Shown here: positions 42,349-54,166 of the stretch, piece by piece
Layout: every line of letters begins with the position of its first letter
Numbering within the stretch: position 1 is the stretch's first letter
Source of the DNA: Acridotheres tristis
Lineage: Eukaryota; Chordata; Aves; Passeriformes; Sturnidae
Length of the DNA stretch: 64,000 bases
Assembly: GCA_037013685.1 (NCBI GenBank)
Contig: CM072899.1
Coordinates: forward strand, 496,001-560,000
Direction: 5' to 3'
Notes under the pieces: generated by a model
Told to the model about the DNA's origin: nothing
Seen by the model: only the letters and a program-made list of their open reading frames with translations
Databases searched by the model: none
Made by a program: the position numbers and the translations under genes

Positions 42349-43810
42349 GGTGTGCACACACCCTTTCCATGCACAAACACTTCCCGAGCTTGCAGTCCCA
42401 CGGCAGGAGGAGACGGCGGGTCTACGTGTTGGCACTGGAGAACACACTCAGTGTAGAAGTATATATTAAAAACTAAGTGTACAGAATTCGGTGACTTTTT
42501 GAAACAGTAGATTTACCTCAGAAACTGGCTCTGAAATGTCCTCTCTTGAGACAGTGGGTTGGTCTGGGTTTCCAAGGCTGTCTGTGTGCACGTGGAAGCC
42601 CACACTGCAGCAGCTGTGTGTCAAGCAATACAAGGCCATCCTGGAATTTTTTTTCTGTACCTCTTAGCATAAAAAAAAAGGGATGGGAATACAGTGGGGT
42701 CTGTTCACTGCTGGGCTGTGGAGAAGAGCTGGAAATCCATACATGACCATGTGTGTCCGGCCAGCTGGAGTCTTTCCAGTCCTGAATCCTGAGATGTTTT
42801 CGTGTGATGCCCTGGCAGCAGGGCCAAGGTGTGTGCCATGAATGGGAATGGAGTGGAGTGAGTGTCATGAGTGGGACAGGGTGAGCTGAGTGCCATCACC
42901 CTCGTGCAGGAGGAGGACGCTGCTCTGCACTGGCACCGTGGAACGCTGCTGCTCTGCTCTGCAAGAGTGAACAAGGACTAGTGACCAAACCTGTGGTAAA
43001 GCATGGAGTAACTTACAGAGTTTGGAGATTCTTCATCTCCCTTTCCCCACGTGCTTTTTCCTTTTTTTTTTTTTTTTTTTTTTTAAATCGAAGCCCAACC
43101 CAGTGGTCTCTCGAGAGTCAGGCCTGAGCAGCAAGGAGGGGTCTCGGGTCAGAGTGGGTGTCCTGCATGAGAAGCATGAGCCGTGTTTGACCTCATCAGA
43201 TGCAGAACTGATCTGATGGGTGATACTTTGCACTTTCTGTACTGTACCATATAATACAGCCGTCTGAGTTTATGCAAAGGAATCTACATTTCGTTTTACC
43301 CACAGAAAAATATGCAGAAGGCTGAGGATTGCATGGTCCTGTCTGATACTCCAGATTCCTCTGTAAGCACTGAATCCAAGATGCTCCGTGCTTCTCCTGC
43401 AGCTTTTCCTTGTACAGATTTCCATGCAATGCCCCATGGTTTGATTTGGCATTTCCCCATGGCCATGTGCTAATGTCTCCTAACTTCACCCTTCCTCCCT
43501 GCTAGCTCTGATCTGCTGCTCTGTGCCTGGGTGAAGATGCCTGCAAGCCCTCCTGACTCACCCAGCAGCCACCTACCCTGCCTGGGGCTTTGCTTGTCCC
43601 CCTCTTCATCTTCCTCATCTCTGCAGCGCTGCTGTGGGCCCCAGCTCTGCAGGAGGAGCAGCCTGACTTGCAGAAGGCAGTGGGGGCACTGACCGGGCTG
43701 GCAGGACCCGTCAGTCCTGCAGAGCCTCGTGTCTCCTCGGCTGGGGAGCTCACCGTGTGCCAGACTGCCTGTACCTCTGTCCCTCAGTCCCTCCGTGCTT
43801 GTGCTTCCAC

Positions 43811-43868
43811 AGCTGCCCCCATATCTGCCCCTCCCCAGCTGCCCCCCCATATCTGCCCCTCCCCAGCT
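43811..43868 (+). repeat. 26/28-bp duplication in SRGAP3 3' UTR
   Basis: Two copies built on CATATCTGCCCCTCCCCAGC, differing in the length of a C run. Confidence 0.8.
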
Positions 43869-43969
43869 GCCTCCGTGGCACCAGCCAGAGCTGGCGTGGC
43901 AGCCCTTGGGAGCGGCTGGTGCTGTCCCGTGCCCATCGCACGCGTCCCCTCGCCCCGCTCTGCCAGCCC

Positions 43970-43977
43970 TGTAAATA
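43970..43977 (+). promoter_or_regulatory. Pumilio-type element in 3' UTR
   Basis: TGTAAATA again fits UGUANAUA. It begins an AT-rich block (43970-44130) that stands out from GC-rich surroundings and looks like a conserved UTR segment. Confidence 0.4.
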
Positions 43978-44103
43978 TTGCTGTACTTGCTTAACTGCTC
44001 AGAAGTAACTGTTAACCTGTAAACTGTACAAAAATAGGCTAAAATTAGGTAAAGACAATGCCACTCAACAGATCTTTGCACTTAGTAGGTAGCTCAATGT
44101 AAA

Positions 44104-44109
44104 AATAAA
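44104..44109 (+). terminator. Candidate proximal poly(A) signal
   Basis: AATAAA in the SRGAP3 3' UTR, about 1.9 kb after the stop. The sequence does not show whether it is used. Confidence 0.35.
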
Positions 44110-44820
44110 CCCAGTAATAATAATAGTAATCGCGAAGGGAAGCGAAGCCGCCGGCACCCCTGGCAGAGCCCGTGGGGAGCAGCTCTGCCCGTGTCCCTCC
44201 CTGTCCCTCGGCAGGGCAGACGGTGTGTGTGCTTGTCTGTGAACGTCCTTGGTGTTTGGTTCATGTTGGTGTTTATTTCTCCATCATCCCCTGTTCCCGG
44301 CACAGCCCCCAGCCTGGCACAGCTGCTGCAGATGTTCAGCCAGGCTGGGCTGGTCAGGGACCTGTGCTGGGGTGGGAAGGACCCATTTGGCACCAGTGCT
44401 GTGTATCCATTGCCAGTAATTATTACTTTTGTTTCCATTTAGTTCCTGGAGAACGTTCACTTTGCCAGTTTTCTGTTTTTTTATATCCTTTCTGAGATGA
44501 CTTGAGAGCAAACCCATCTTCATTAGGGGTTTTATTTCCTCCCTTCTTACTTTAGACCATATGGTACAAATTCCAGTGTCTTTCTATTAAATTATTGCCT
44601 TTCGTTTTCCTTTGTTCTGTTTTGTTGTGGGTTTTTAATACAATTGTTTTCTTATCTTTAAGTGCCTTTTTGAGCACCAAAACAAACGGTTGGAGTTCAG
44701 GCCTGGGGGCTGTGCACACATGGGTTCGTCTGGGCAGTTGTGTTGTGCTGGGGGTGATTGCTTTTAAAGTCCTTCCATTTTTCTGTTCAATGAAAAGGGA
44801 ACCAAGACTTTTTGTTGGAG

Positions 44821-44826
44821 AATAAA
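44821..44826 (+). terminator. Candidate middle poly(A) signal
   Basis: AATAAA followed at 44837-44845 by a T/G-rich TTGTAATATGG, a weak downstream element. A possible alternative 3' end of SRGAP3. Confidence 0.4.
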
Positions 44827-45098
44827 CTCCCCCTTTGTAATATGGTATTCCAAGTGGAGTTTTAACTACTGTAAATTTAAGGGAAGAAATGTATTTTTCT
44901 GTAAGCGAACTTGGCACAAAATTGAACCACGTACGTTGTAGGAGCATCATAACTGGAACTCGCTCACGGTTTGTGAGGGACTGACTCTGATCCTGGGTAC
45001 CTCCCTGCGGGCACAGGCTGTGCGTGGGCTGCAGAGTTCCCAGAGCTTCACTGTGACACCCAAGGGTGAGCTGGTGCTGGAGCTGGGCTGGGGCGAGC

Positions 45099-45232
45099 TC
45101 TGCTCAGGGCAGGGGTTCCTGTGCTCTGGGGGGGCTGCTCAGGGCAGGGGTTCCTGTGCTCTGGGGGGGCTGCTCAGGGCAGGGGTTCCTGTGCTCTGGG
45201 GGGGCTGCTCAGGGCAGGGGTTCCTGTGCTGT
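45099..45232 (+). repeat. 35-bp minisatellite, 4 units
   Basis: Four nearly exact copies of a 35-bp unit containing CAGGGCAGGGGTTCCTGTGC and a run of seven G. It lies in the presumed distal 3' UTR. Confidence 0.9.
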
Positions 45233-45289
45233 GCAGAGCGAGTGCTGATCTGGGCTTGGCTCCTGCAGCCCTGCCCTGCACAGCCCAGC

Positions 45290-45615
45290 CATGGCCCTGT
45301 GATGGTGCTGAGGGCACCACAGCCCTGCCCCATCCATCCCATCCATGGCCCTGTCCAGCCCATCCATCCCACCCTCTGATGGTGCTCGGGTGGCACCGTG
45401 GCCCTGCACAGCCCATCCATCCCAGCTATGGCCCTGTGATGGTGACACCATGGCCCTGTCCAGCCCATCCATGTCCCTGTGCTGGTGCTCAGGTGACACC
45501 ATGGCCCTGTCCCATCCATCCCAGCCATGATCTGTGACAGTGCTCAGGTGACATACATGGCCCTGCCCTGTCCAGCCCATCCAGCCCATCCATGTCCCTG
45601 TGCTGGTGCTCAGGT
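45290..45615 (+). repeat. Degenerate compound tandem repeat
   Basis: Reordered copies of CCCATCCATCCC, CATGGCCCTGT, GTGCTCAGGTGACACC. Unit length varies around 40-70 bp, so it is an old or recombining array. Confidence 0.7.
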
Positions 45616-46031
45616 GACACCGTGGCTCTGTCCCGGGCAGCCCCTCAGCCCCTGAGCACAGCCCCGGGGCAGCCATGAGTGCATTTGTTGCTGAGGCTGC
45701 AGTCCCTGTCGGTGGTTTTTGGATGCCAGGTGTTGTTTCAGTAGCAGTGTTGTGGTTCTCTTGGGGCAGCAGTGATGTCCCGCCTCTGGTTTGCTTTGTG
45801 TGGCTGGGCTGTGAGGGCTGGTGGGGACGGGGCTGGTGATGCTGGGAGGCCGTGGGGACCGCCGGCTGCTGCCCACTGTACCGGCCATCCTCCTCCTCCT
45901 CTTCCTCCTCTGCTGTTGTCTCTGTAGCGTGTGGTGAGATGCTGTCAGCTAGAGTGTCTGAGTGGGTCCTCGTGTGTGCTGGTGATGCCATGTAGATGAA
46001 GCCACTGGTTGGGTGTGGACTCATCCTGTTG

Positions 46032-46037
46032 AATAAA
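46032..46037 (+). terminator. SRGAP3: Likely distal poly(A) signal of SRGAP3
   Basis: AATAAA is followed by AACTTTTCTCAAACA, a plausible cleavage point near 46057, and then by GTTGTCTGTGGTTT, a good GT-rich downstream element. This is the best formed poly(A) site after the SRGAP3 stop. Confidence 0.6.
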
Positions 46038-46363
46038 CTGCTTAACTTTTCTCAAACACGTTGTCTGTGGTTTCAGAAGATTTGCTGCCTCCTGCCTGTG
46101 TTTCTTCCCCACACCCTCGCCCACCCCACAGCATCCGGCCCTGCCTGGGCAGTGCAGACTCTGCCTCCTGCCCCTGCAGCCTGGCTGCTGCTTGTGGCTG
46201 CTCAGGGGATAAAAACCTCAGGTTCTAAACAAGCTGTGAGGAACTGCTGGCCTCTTTAGGCTGGGTTATGTCTCTTTCTATTTTTTTTTTTTTTTTGCTC
46301 CTGGTTCGTGGCTTCACTTTCCTCCCCTCGTGGCAGCATGGAGAGGCAGAGACCTCCCTGATT

Positions 46364-46425
46364 CCATCCATCCATCCATCCATCCATCCATCCATCCATC
46401 CATCCATCCATCCATCCATCCATCC
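46364..46425 (+). repeat. (CCAT)n microsatellite
   Basis: About 15 uninterrupted copies of the tetranucleotide CCAT. Confidence 0.97.
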
Positions 46426-46715
46426 GAGGTGGGGCAGCTGCAGACGCAGCTGAGCAGGGCGAGGTCTGGCTAAGCTGCAGGTGGGGCTCGACCTGCATCT
46501 CCCGTCCTTAATTAGCCCTCGTTAAATGCGGTTAATGGGCTCAGGGGAGGTGGGTGCAGGGGGGCTCCGGGCTGCCCTGGTCACCGCCCTCAGCACCGAG
46601 AGCAGCTGGCAGCACCAGGGGCCGGTTCTGACACCGGTACCACCTCGGGGGCATCCTGAGCACCGCCCTGGGGGAAAGCCCGGGGGTGGCTCCAGCGGGG
46701 CCCTGGGCAGGCGCT

Positions 46716-47008
46716 GGAGGGTGCCAGCTGTGTGCCAGCTGTGTGCCAGCTGTGTGCCAGATGTGCGGGGCACTTGTGAGACCTCTGCGGGGTGTGTGCC
46801 AGGTATGTGCCAGGTATGCTCCAGGTGTGCTCTAGGTGTGCTCAGCGTGCCCCAGGTATATCCAGGTGTGCTCAGTGTGCCCCAGGAGTGCTCCAGGTGT
46901 GCTCGGTGTGTGCCAGGTGTGCTCAGTGTGCTCCAGGTGTGCTCAGTGTTCCCCAGGTATATCCAGGTGTGCTCAGTGTTCCCCAGGTATATCCAGGTGT
47001 GCTCGGTG
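46716..47008 (+). repeat. Degenerate 11-bp-based tandem repeat
   Basis: It begins with four copies of GTGTGCCAGCT and passes into CCAGGTGTGCTCAGTGT and CCCCAGGTATATCCAGGTGT forms. Many CAGGTG/CAGGTA steps suggest one ancestral unit. Confidence 0.8.
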
Positions 47009-47087
47009 TCCCGCTCGTCCCGCAGTCCCGCCCGCCGCCAGCAGAGGGCAGCAGTGCCCCGCGCCCGGCCGGGCCGAGTGACCGCAT

Positions 47088-47229
47088 CCTTTTCCTTTTT
47101 CCTTTTTCCTTTTTCCTTTTTCCTTTTTCCTTTTTCCTTTTCCTTTTTCCTTTTTCCTTTTTCCCTTTTCCTTTTCCCTTTTCCTTTTCCTTTTCCCTTT
47201 TCCTTTTCCTTTTCCCTTTTCCTTTTCCA
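47088..47229 (+). repeat. Polypyrimidine repeat (CCTTTTT / CCTTTT)n
   Basis: A stretch of about 140 bases without a purine, first CCTTTTT units, then CCTTTT/CCCTTTT units. Such mirror-like polypurine-polypyrimidine DNA can form triplex (H-DNA). Confidence 0.95.
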
Positions 47230-50200
47230 CCGGCTGATTGACCTGCAATTAATGCCTGAACTATTTCTCTCCAGAGAGTTCAGTTATCCAGGTGAGGTGT
47301 AATAATCATTAACTCTAAGTGGGAACAATAAATTGAATGTATTTATTAATTGCTATGGGCCGAATGCAGCATTTGCATTTAAATTACGTTTCCACGGTGC
47401 TGCGCTCTGACACATGGGTTGATTTCCGTCTAAAGTTAAAAATTGTTTGACGTGGTGAGTGTGAGAGCCCCTCCTCGTGCGGTGCATCCGAGCTCTCAGC
47501 CTCCCCCGGACACCTCCGGGATAACTGACTGCCAAGGAATGGGCTGTGGGTGCCTGTAACTTCCACTGGTCCTGCAGTTCAGTATGGATGGCTCCAAGAG
47601 CCACTCACTGGGTGTGCTCCAAGGGCCACCCAAGGGCACTCTGGCACCTGTCTCACTCATAGCTAATGAATGAAAAAATGACATAGAAATGAAATGTAAA
47701 GGAAATGATGCAGAACTTGGTGATTAGTGCTTTGAACCTGGACTCAAAGTGAAACGAGTGCTCTCAGTCCTGCTGACTGAATCAAATAATCCAAATTACT
47801 AATACATTTTAGCATGTTTTTTCCTGTGCAAAGACATTAAAGTGCTTTTAGCAAATGAGGTAAAGATTTTCCATCCGTGTTTAACACTAAAAGAGAGCAG
47901 TGAGGTGTGGGTGCCCAGAGCCTGCTGTGAGCTCATGGCAGGGGCTGTGCACGGCTGCCCTGTCCCTCCCGTGGCCTCTGAGTGCCCTGGGAATGGCACC
48001 AGTGCACAGCCAGGCTGGGAGCAGAGCAGGGATTCCTCCCCGGTGGGAGCCAGGGCTGTGTGGGATGGTCTGGGGCCACCTGAGGGCACTGGCTCAGCCC
48101 AGCATCCCAGCTCAGAGGGATTCTGCAGCCCCTGCTGCTGTTTCAGCTCAGGTGTGGCTGCAGATCCCTGGAGATCCCTGGTCCCTGAATATTTGAGAGC
48201 TGCTCTGTTACACTGGTTCTGGTGCTGAGGGTGGATATTAATTGCTGAGGGTTAGGGTTTATTGCACCCCCATTGCTTGGCTGGTCCATGCCCACGTTGG
48301 GCATTTAGGGCCCTTTTCCCTGCCTGATCCCTGTGCCCATGGCACCCTCGGTGTGTGGGGTGCCCAGCAGCTCAGCCCCCGGGCAGGGCAGCAGGAGTGA
48401 CCCCAGGCACATGGCAGAGATTTCCCTGTGTGGGTGGGTGTGTGTTTGGGGATGTTCCCTGTGAGCAGGTGTCTGAATTCCTGTGGAAAGGAGAACAGAC
48501 TTGTTCAGACCCCCTCGGATGAGATGGTTCTGGAAACTGGTGAGGTTTTTTTCACATGTCAGCTCCCCTGGCCCTGCCCAGCCATAGCTCATCAGCCGTG
48601 GCAGGGTCAGTGCTGGCACCAGCCAGTGCTGCTGTGGTTTGGGGCATTCTGAGCTCGCTTTCAGTTCTTGTATTTGTCTTTGAATGGTTCCTCCGTGCTC
48701 CAGCACAAGCCAGAGCAATGTCCCCCTCTCCCTGGAGAGGAGCCCTTCCCTTGGCTGAGCAGTGCTGGAGTGTCCTGGTGTCCCCAGCTGGGCTCAGGGA
48801 GCCCATTCCCCTGGGGAGGTTGTGCTGGACCCTCTTCCTGAGCTGGCTGCAGGCACAGAATGAAAATAGGAGTATCCACCCAGCCTTTGAAAACTGTTTT
48901 ATTTCCCCTTAATATACACCTACAGCCTCACTATAGAAACACTGGAAACCAGACTTTATCAGGCCTGAGGGACTGCAGCATTATCCATCTTCTGTAAATA
49001 CTGTAGAGCAGTTGGAAACCTTTTAATGATCACAGCTCAGCTGGAAAACAGCATCACATTCCTGCTGCCCTTTGGGATCACTTCCCTAGTTTGTGGGGTG
49101 GGGGCAGCAGCTGTTGAAGCATTTTGCTTTAAGTGTTTAATGAGAGAAAAGTGTAATTTGCTGGGTTTTAAATATCTCATGCATCAGATCAGCATAATCA
49201 TTGCAGGAGAACCAGCCTTGCTCTGTTCCACAGAGATGCCTCTTCCCTCCCCAGGAATATTCCATAGACTTGGGCTTGGAGTCCTTGATGCTGCAAAATC
49301 AGGAGGTTTGTGTGTTGGAAATGAATCTTCAGCTCTGGAGCAGAGCTTATCCCAGACCTTTAAATCTAATAACAGCCTCCTGACAGCATGCAAAGGCCAG
49401 GCACCCTCTGACAGCTCCCAATTCCACCCCAGCCCCATCAGCATGAGACTCATCTCTGGGCAGGCAAACAAGTCCAGTTCTCTCTAATGAAGATAAATTT
49501 ATAAATTTCTTAATGAAGACATGCCTGGGGCACTCCAGACTTTGCTGAGCTTGGCTGGGAGCTGGTGCAGATCCTCTGGCTGCTGTCCCAGGGAGCTCGA
49601 GCACTGAGGGATGGGGCTGGATGGGCTCTGCAGCCTGGCCAGAGCCCTGTGCTCCCTGTGACGTGTCCAGGAAAGGCTGTGATCAGTGCTGGTCAGCAGC
49701 CCAAACCTCCCCATCCTGCTCAAAGCTTGTTTCCCTCCTTGGTGTGACTTCTGTTGGATTTCTGTCTCTAAACTCTTGTTGCACCCGTTTATTTTCACCC
49801 CCTTCAAGACAGCCTTTATAAAAATAATCTATTGGGCAATGACTGGGCAAGTGCAGGAGCTGGCAGAGCTGGGCCATAGAGCAGAGCAGGGCTGAGTCCA
49901 TGGCAATGGCAATGGCAATGGCAGCCTGTTTCTTAAAAGAAAGGAAGGAAAAAAATTCAGTCTTACGTAAGACAAAACATCTGCTAGTGCGTGACTAATG
50001 CCTTCCCTCCTCCCTGGTGTGGCAACTGAAGTCCATGGGAATGATATAAATGATTGTTTCCTGTAAGAAGTTGTACATTGTTCATAGGGCTTTTGGGGAC
50101 AAGGCTCGTGTGCAGCCCCCCCTTCCCTTGTGCTGTTGCTCCTGCCTTTGGATCCAGCTGCTCCCAGCCCCGAGCTGACAGCAGCAAATCCAAACACATT

Positions 50201-50345
50201 GTCCCTGCCCAGTGGTGCCAGGGTGGATTTACTCCTGCCAAAATCAGCTCAACTGGACAATTCCCTGTGTTTAGAGCTGAGGTTATTGATGCACAGTGCT
50301 GACAGCTGAATTAGCTGAGTGCTGGGCTGTGGGTGTGCCCAGGGT

Positions 50346-50447
50346 GGCAGCCTCTGGTGACACTGCTGTGCCCTCCAGACCTGCCTGCCTGGCACTGGCA
50401 GCCTCTGGTGACACTGCTGTGCCCTCCAGACCTGCCTGCCTGGCACT
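50346..50447 (+). repeat. Exact 51-bp tandem duplication
   Basis: Two identical 51-bp copies starting GGCAGCCTCTGGTGACACTG. Identity implies a recent event. Confidence 0.95.
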
Positions 50448-50956
50448 GGGGTGCCCCAGGACAGGGCTGATGGCAGCAAGTGCAGTGACAGACCCAGGGT
50501 CTGCATCCCTTTGTGTGTGAATGTGTTGGTGAGGGCTGCTCTGTCTGAGGAGAATGCAAGGAAATGTTTTACACACCCAACAGCTAAATGTGGTTTTATT
50601 CCCACAGAGCTTCCCCATTCTGGCAGTGGTACTCTGCAGCATCTTTATAACTTTGCTCACTTGTTTGCCTCTTGATTCCAGTGTTAAACCTGAAATTAAA
50701 CCTTGTGTGGATCTGGTGCTCCCTGCCCATCCCAAGACTCCCACCTCCTCACAGGATTCCTGTGGCTGCCAGTCTGCCCAGTACTACCCAGCAGGGAATG
50801 GGGCTAATTCCCTTCTGTGCTGAATTTCTATTGATACATCTTGAATTTTGGTCTGGTTTCCCTGCCTGGATCTTTCAGTTCTGCACACTCTGGGTCTGTG
50901 TCTCTGGTCAGAGCAGGAGCAGATGCTGGGTGCAGCAGAGGAGAATGGTCCTGGCA

Positions 50957-51235
50957 GGATGGATGGATGGATGGATGATGGATGATGGATGGATGATGGA
51001 TGGATGATGGATGGATGATGGATGGATGGATGATGGATGGATGATGGATGGATGATGGATGGATGGATGATGGATGGATGATGGATGGATGGATGATGGA
51101 TGGATGATGGATGGATGATGGATGGATGGATGGATGATGGATGATGGATGATGGATGGATGATGGATGGATGGATGATGGATGGATGATGGATGGATGAT
51201 GGATGGATGGATGATGGATGGATGGATGATGGATG
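50957..51235 (+). repeat. (GGAT)/(GGATGAT) mixed satellite
   Basis: Runs of one to four GGAT followed by GAT, for about 280 bases. Frequent GGATGGATGATGGATGGATG period-11 blocks. Confidence 0.96.
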
Positions 51236-54074
51236 CAGGGTGTCTCAGCTTCCAAACTGCACCAGCCATGCTCTGGGTCCCTGCTTTCCATGGTCTGGGA
51301 CATTAACTGCTGCCAGAATTACTAATGGGCTTCTGCTTTTAGCCTGAGTGCTGCAGGCCACTGCTCCAAGGTGGAAATCATGGAGCCAATTAAGTAATTA
51401 CCTGGTGTTTCAGCTGCCAGCACTCAGAGGTTTTGTTTTTCACCACTGGCGTCAATCCCAACACACATCTCACCCAGACTCATCAGCAGGGCTTTGTGCA
51501 CGACTGGAGCTGGCTGCTGTGCCATGGACAGGCTGGAGCTGCTGTTTCTGCAGCTGTTCTGGTGACAAATGGCTCCTCCTCCCTCAGTTTAGTCTCTTTC
51601 TGGCACATAAATCCAGGCATAAACTGGCTAAGCCGAGCAGAAGCTGGAATTGCCTCTTCATAGTTCACTTGTTCTGTTTTACCCTCCCTCATTCGAGGAG
51701 CTGCAGCTCACAGTGAAATGCAGAGCAGTGCCACGAGGAGCAGCCAGACTCTGCTGAGGCCCCACGGTCCAGGGAAATCCATCTCCATCTCCTGGGACTG
51801 CTGGAGTGAACTGACACTCACAGGGACAGGGCTGCAGGGAGCCACGATGGGCCACAAGGTCCAGGGACACAAATTCATAACCCATGGCAAAGCAGGGAAG
51901 CCTTGCTGCTGAAATTGTGTTCTTAATGAAACCAGAGCTGGGAAGGCCCATGAGAAGCTCTCCTGCCTCTCTTGCACGTCCCAGTAATTAACGGGGAGGA
52001 TTAATGAGCCTTCATTGCAGCAGGGGCGTGTCTGGGGAATGTCTCACCTGGCACAGAGATGGACTGGAGGGAGCTCTGCTGCCCTTGCATTGCAAACGCT
52101 CAACTGCTGCTTGTTCAGGGACAGGGGAAGGCAGCAGTGAAGAGGTAAATGTATTTACCACTGTAAGTACAGCAGCAGAACAACCCAAACAGTTTTTAGC
52201 AAAGGAATGAAGTCCCAGCAATGGGAATTTTGGTGACAAACCAGCAGCCACATGGCACAAGGGACTGGGAACAATTTGTATCCAAACTCTGCTCCCAAGT
52301 CCTTCAGGTGAAAAAGGCTAAATCTGTACAGGGGGATGGAATGTCAACTAAGAAACACTTCTATTAATGTGCTGACTCTCTTACCTTTGGATTTCCCCTG
52401 ATTTGTCCATTTTCTTTGCATGGGAATGCAAATTATTGTTTCCTGTTTGGCAGCCCCTGCCTGTAACCTTCATCACAGGTCTCAGGTGGGATGCAGAGCA
52501 CTGAGTGTTGTGTCCACCCAGAGACCTGGAATTAGTGCCCAGGGAATCACTGATGGAAACCAGATATGGAAAGTAAAGTCATCTCCCAGTGAGAAGGAAG
52601 GGTCTTAGCCTTTCCTGGGGCTGGGATGTTGTTTCTGGGCTCCTGCTGGTACTTGTTCTCAAAAGCATCCTCATGTTTCTGCAAGCAGCTGAATTAATTT
52701 AGCTTTTTTAAAAATTTATTTATTCTTGGTTTATTTTGAGTGGTGGGGAAGGGAATTGCACCCAGGCTAAGAACCAAACAGCCAAAGAGTGACTCTAAGG
52801 CACAAAGCTGGCAATGGAATACACTGCTGGGAGACAATCAGAGAGAATGGGAAGTATTCCAGAGCTATCACTGTGCCTCAGTGTGCATGGATTATCAGTG
52901 TGGGAGTTTTTATACTGGAGTAGTTTGGAGCTAGAGAGATTACTCATGATTTTTATAACATTTACTAGATCAGCATCAGTGTCCAAAGGGGAGATATCTG
53001 CATGTGCCAAACAACATCTCTGAGACGTCAGCAAGGGTCGCTCGTTGTTGTTGGCAGGAGGCCAAAGGCAGCAGAGGCCAAATCACCCCTGGCTCATTCT
53101 GCCACTCCTGTCCCTGTCCCAGGTCAGGCTGTGCCTGCTCACCTCTGTCCAGCAGCCACTGCCATTTCATCCTGCCTCAGGTCACGCCCAACTCCATCAG
53201 CACTGGCTTACTATGAAATGCCCTCAGTGATTTTTTATCTTAAGGCACTCCAGGGGAAAGTTGAAATATTATTTCTGGCTCCTTTGGCTGCTAACTCTCA
53301 CAGCATTTTCATGGAAGTTTCCACACTGTTCTGTAAAACTGTAAGATGCTTTTGGCTGATTTATGTTGGCCTAAAATCATTGCAGTAGACTAAAAAACAA
53401 AAAAAAACACAAAAAAACCAGAAAGAAGGATTTCGTTTGTGCTTTCAAGTAATTTCTGTGTGAAATGACCAGATACTTGTGGAGCTGTGGCACAGCCAAA
53501 GCAGCAAAGGTTGGCTTTGAGGGACCTGCCAGCACAACCTCTGCTAGGGTGATAAATTACCTCCAGCACGTGGGCTGGGAACATTTTGACTTGGGAAAGG
53601 TTGTTAGCATTTCCTGTGGTGCTTGGGAGGCTGGGCTGGGGCTCCTGCACTGCTGGCTGCACACGAGCCTTGGCTCGCTGGGGAAAGGGCAGTGGGCTGG
53701 TGGGCACTGCTCAAACAGGGGCTGTTAGCCAAAAACTGCCAGCACATGAAAACCTGCACCTCTGCAGTCGGTTGTCCTTGAACATGGCAGCACAAAGAGC
53801 CAGCAGATCCTGCAGGGCTGAGCCCACACCCCTCTGGCTGCCCCAGTCTGTCTGCACCTGGTCCTGCTGCTTCTGCCTGGGCTACAGTTAATTTTCCCCC
53901 CAGAGCCTGGGATGGGGCTGTGTTTGGGATTTGTGCTGAACACAGGGATTATAAATTGAGATGGTTTTGCTCTGCCTGAGCAGGGCTCACACAGAACCAA
54001 GGCCTTTCCTGCTCCTTGTACTGCCACGCTGGCAAGACAACTGGGAGTGCATGGGAGGGGAAAGAGCCAGGAAA

Positions 54075-54166
54075 GGTGATCCCAGCTGCCCCAAGGGATT
54101 TCCAGACCACAGGACATCATGGTGATCCCAGCTGCCCCAAGGGATTTCCAGACCACAGGACATCAT
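54075..54166 (+). repeat. Exact 46-bp tandem duplication
   Basis: Two identical 46-bp copies starting GGTGATCCCAGCTGCCCCAA. Confidence 0.95.

Larger units (their letters stand above)
42214..46060 (+). other. SRGAP3: Probable SRGAP3 3' UTR
   Basis: No exon-like coding sequence follows the TAG for over 14 kb. The stretch contains AATAAA hexamers at 44104, 44821 and 46032, AT-rich UTR-like blocks (43970-44130, 44400-44940), a poly-T run (43064-43084) and short GC-rich minisatellites. A long 3' UTR is usual for SRGAP3 in mammals. The exact end is inferred: the 46032 signal is the best candidate, and earlier sites could give shorter transcripts. Confidence 0.7.

Noticed and set aside
41104..42447. 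447-codon minus-strand open frame
   Set aside because: It is the GC-rich antisense of SRGAP3 exons 21 and 22, whose sense product is clearly recognised.
43064..43084. Poly-T run as the tail of an inverted retrocopy
   Set aside because: No gene-like or CR1-like sequence is attached and no target-site duplication is visible; treated as a simple T run in the 3' UTR.
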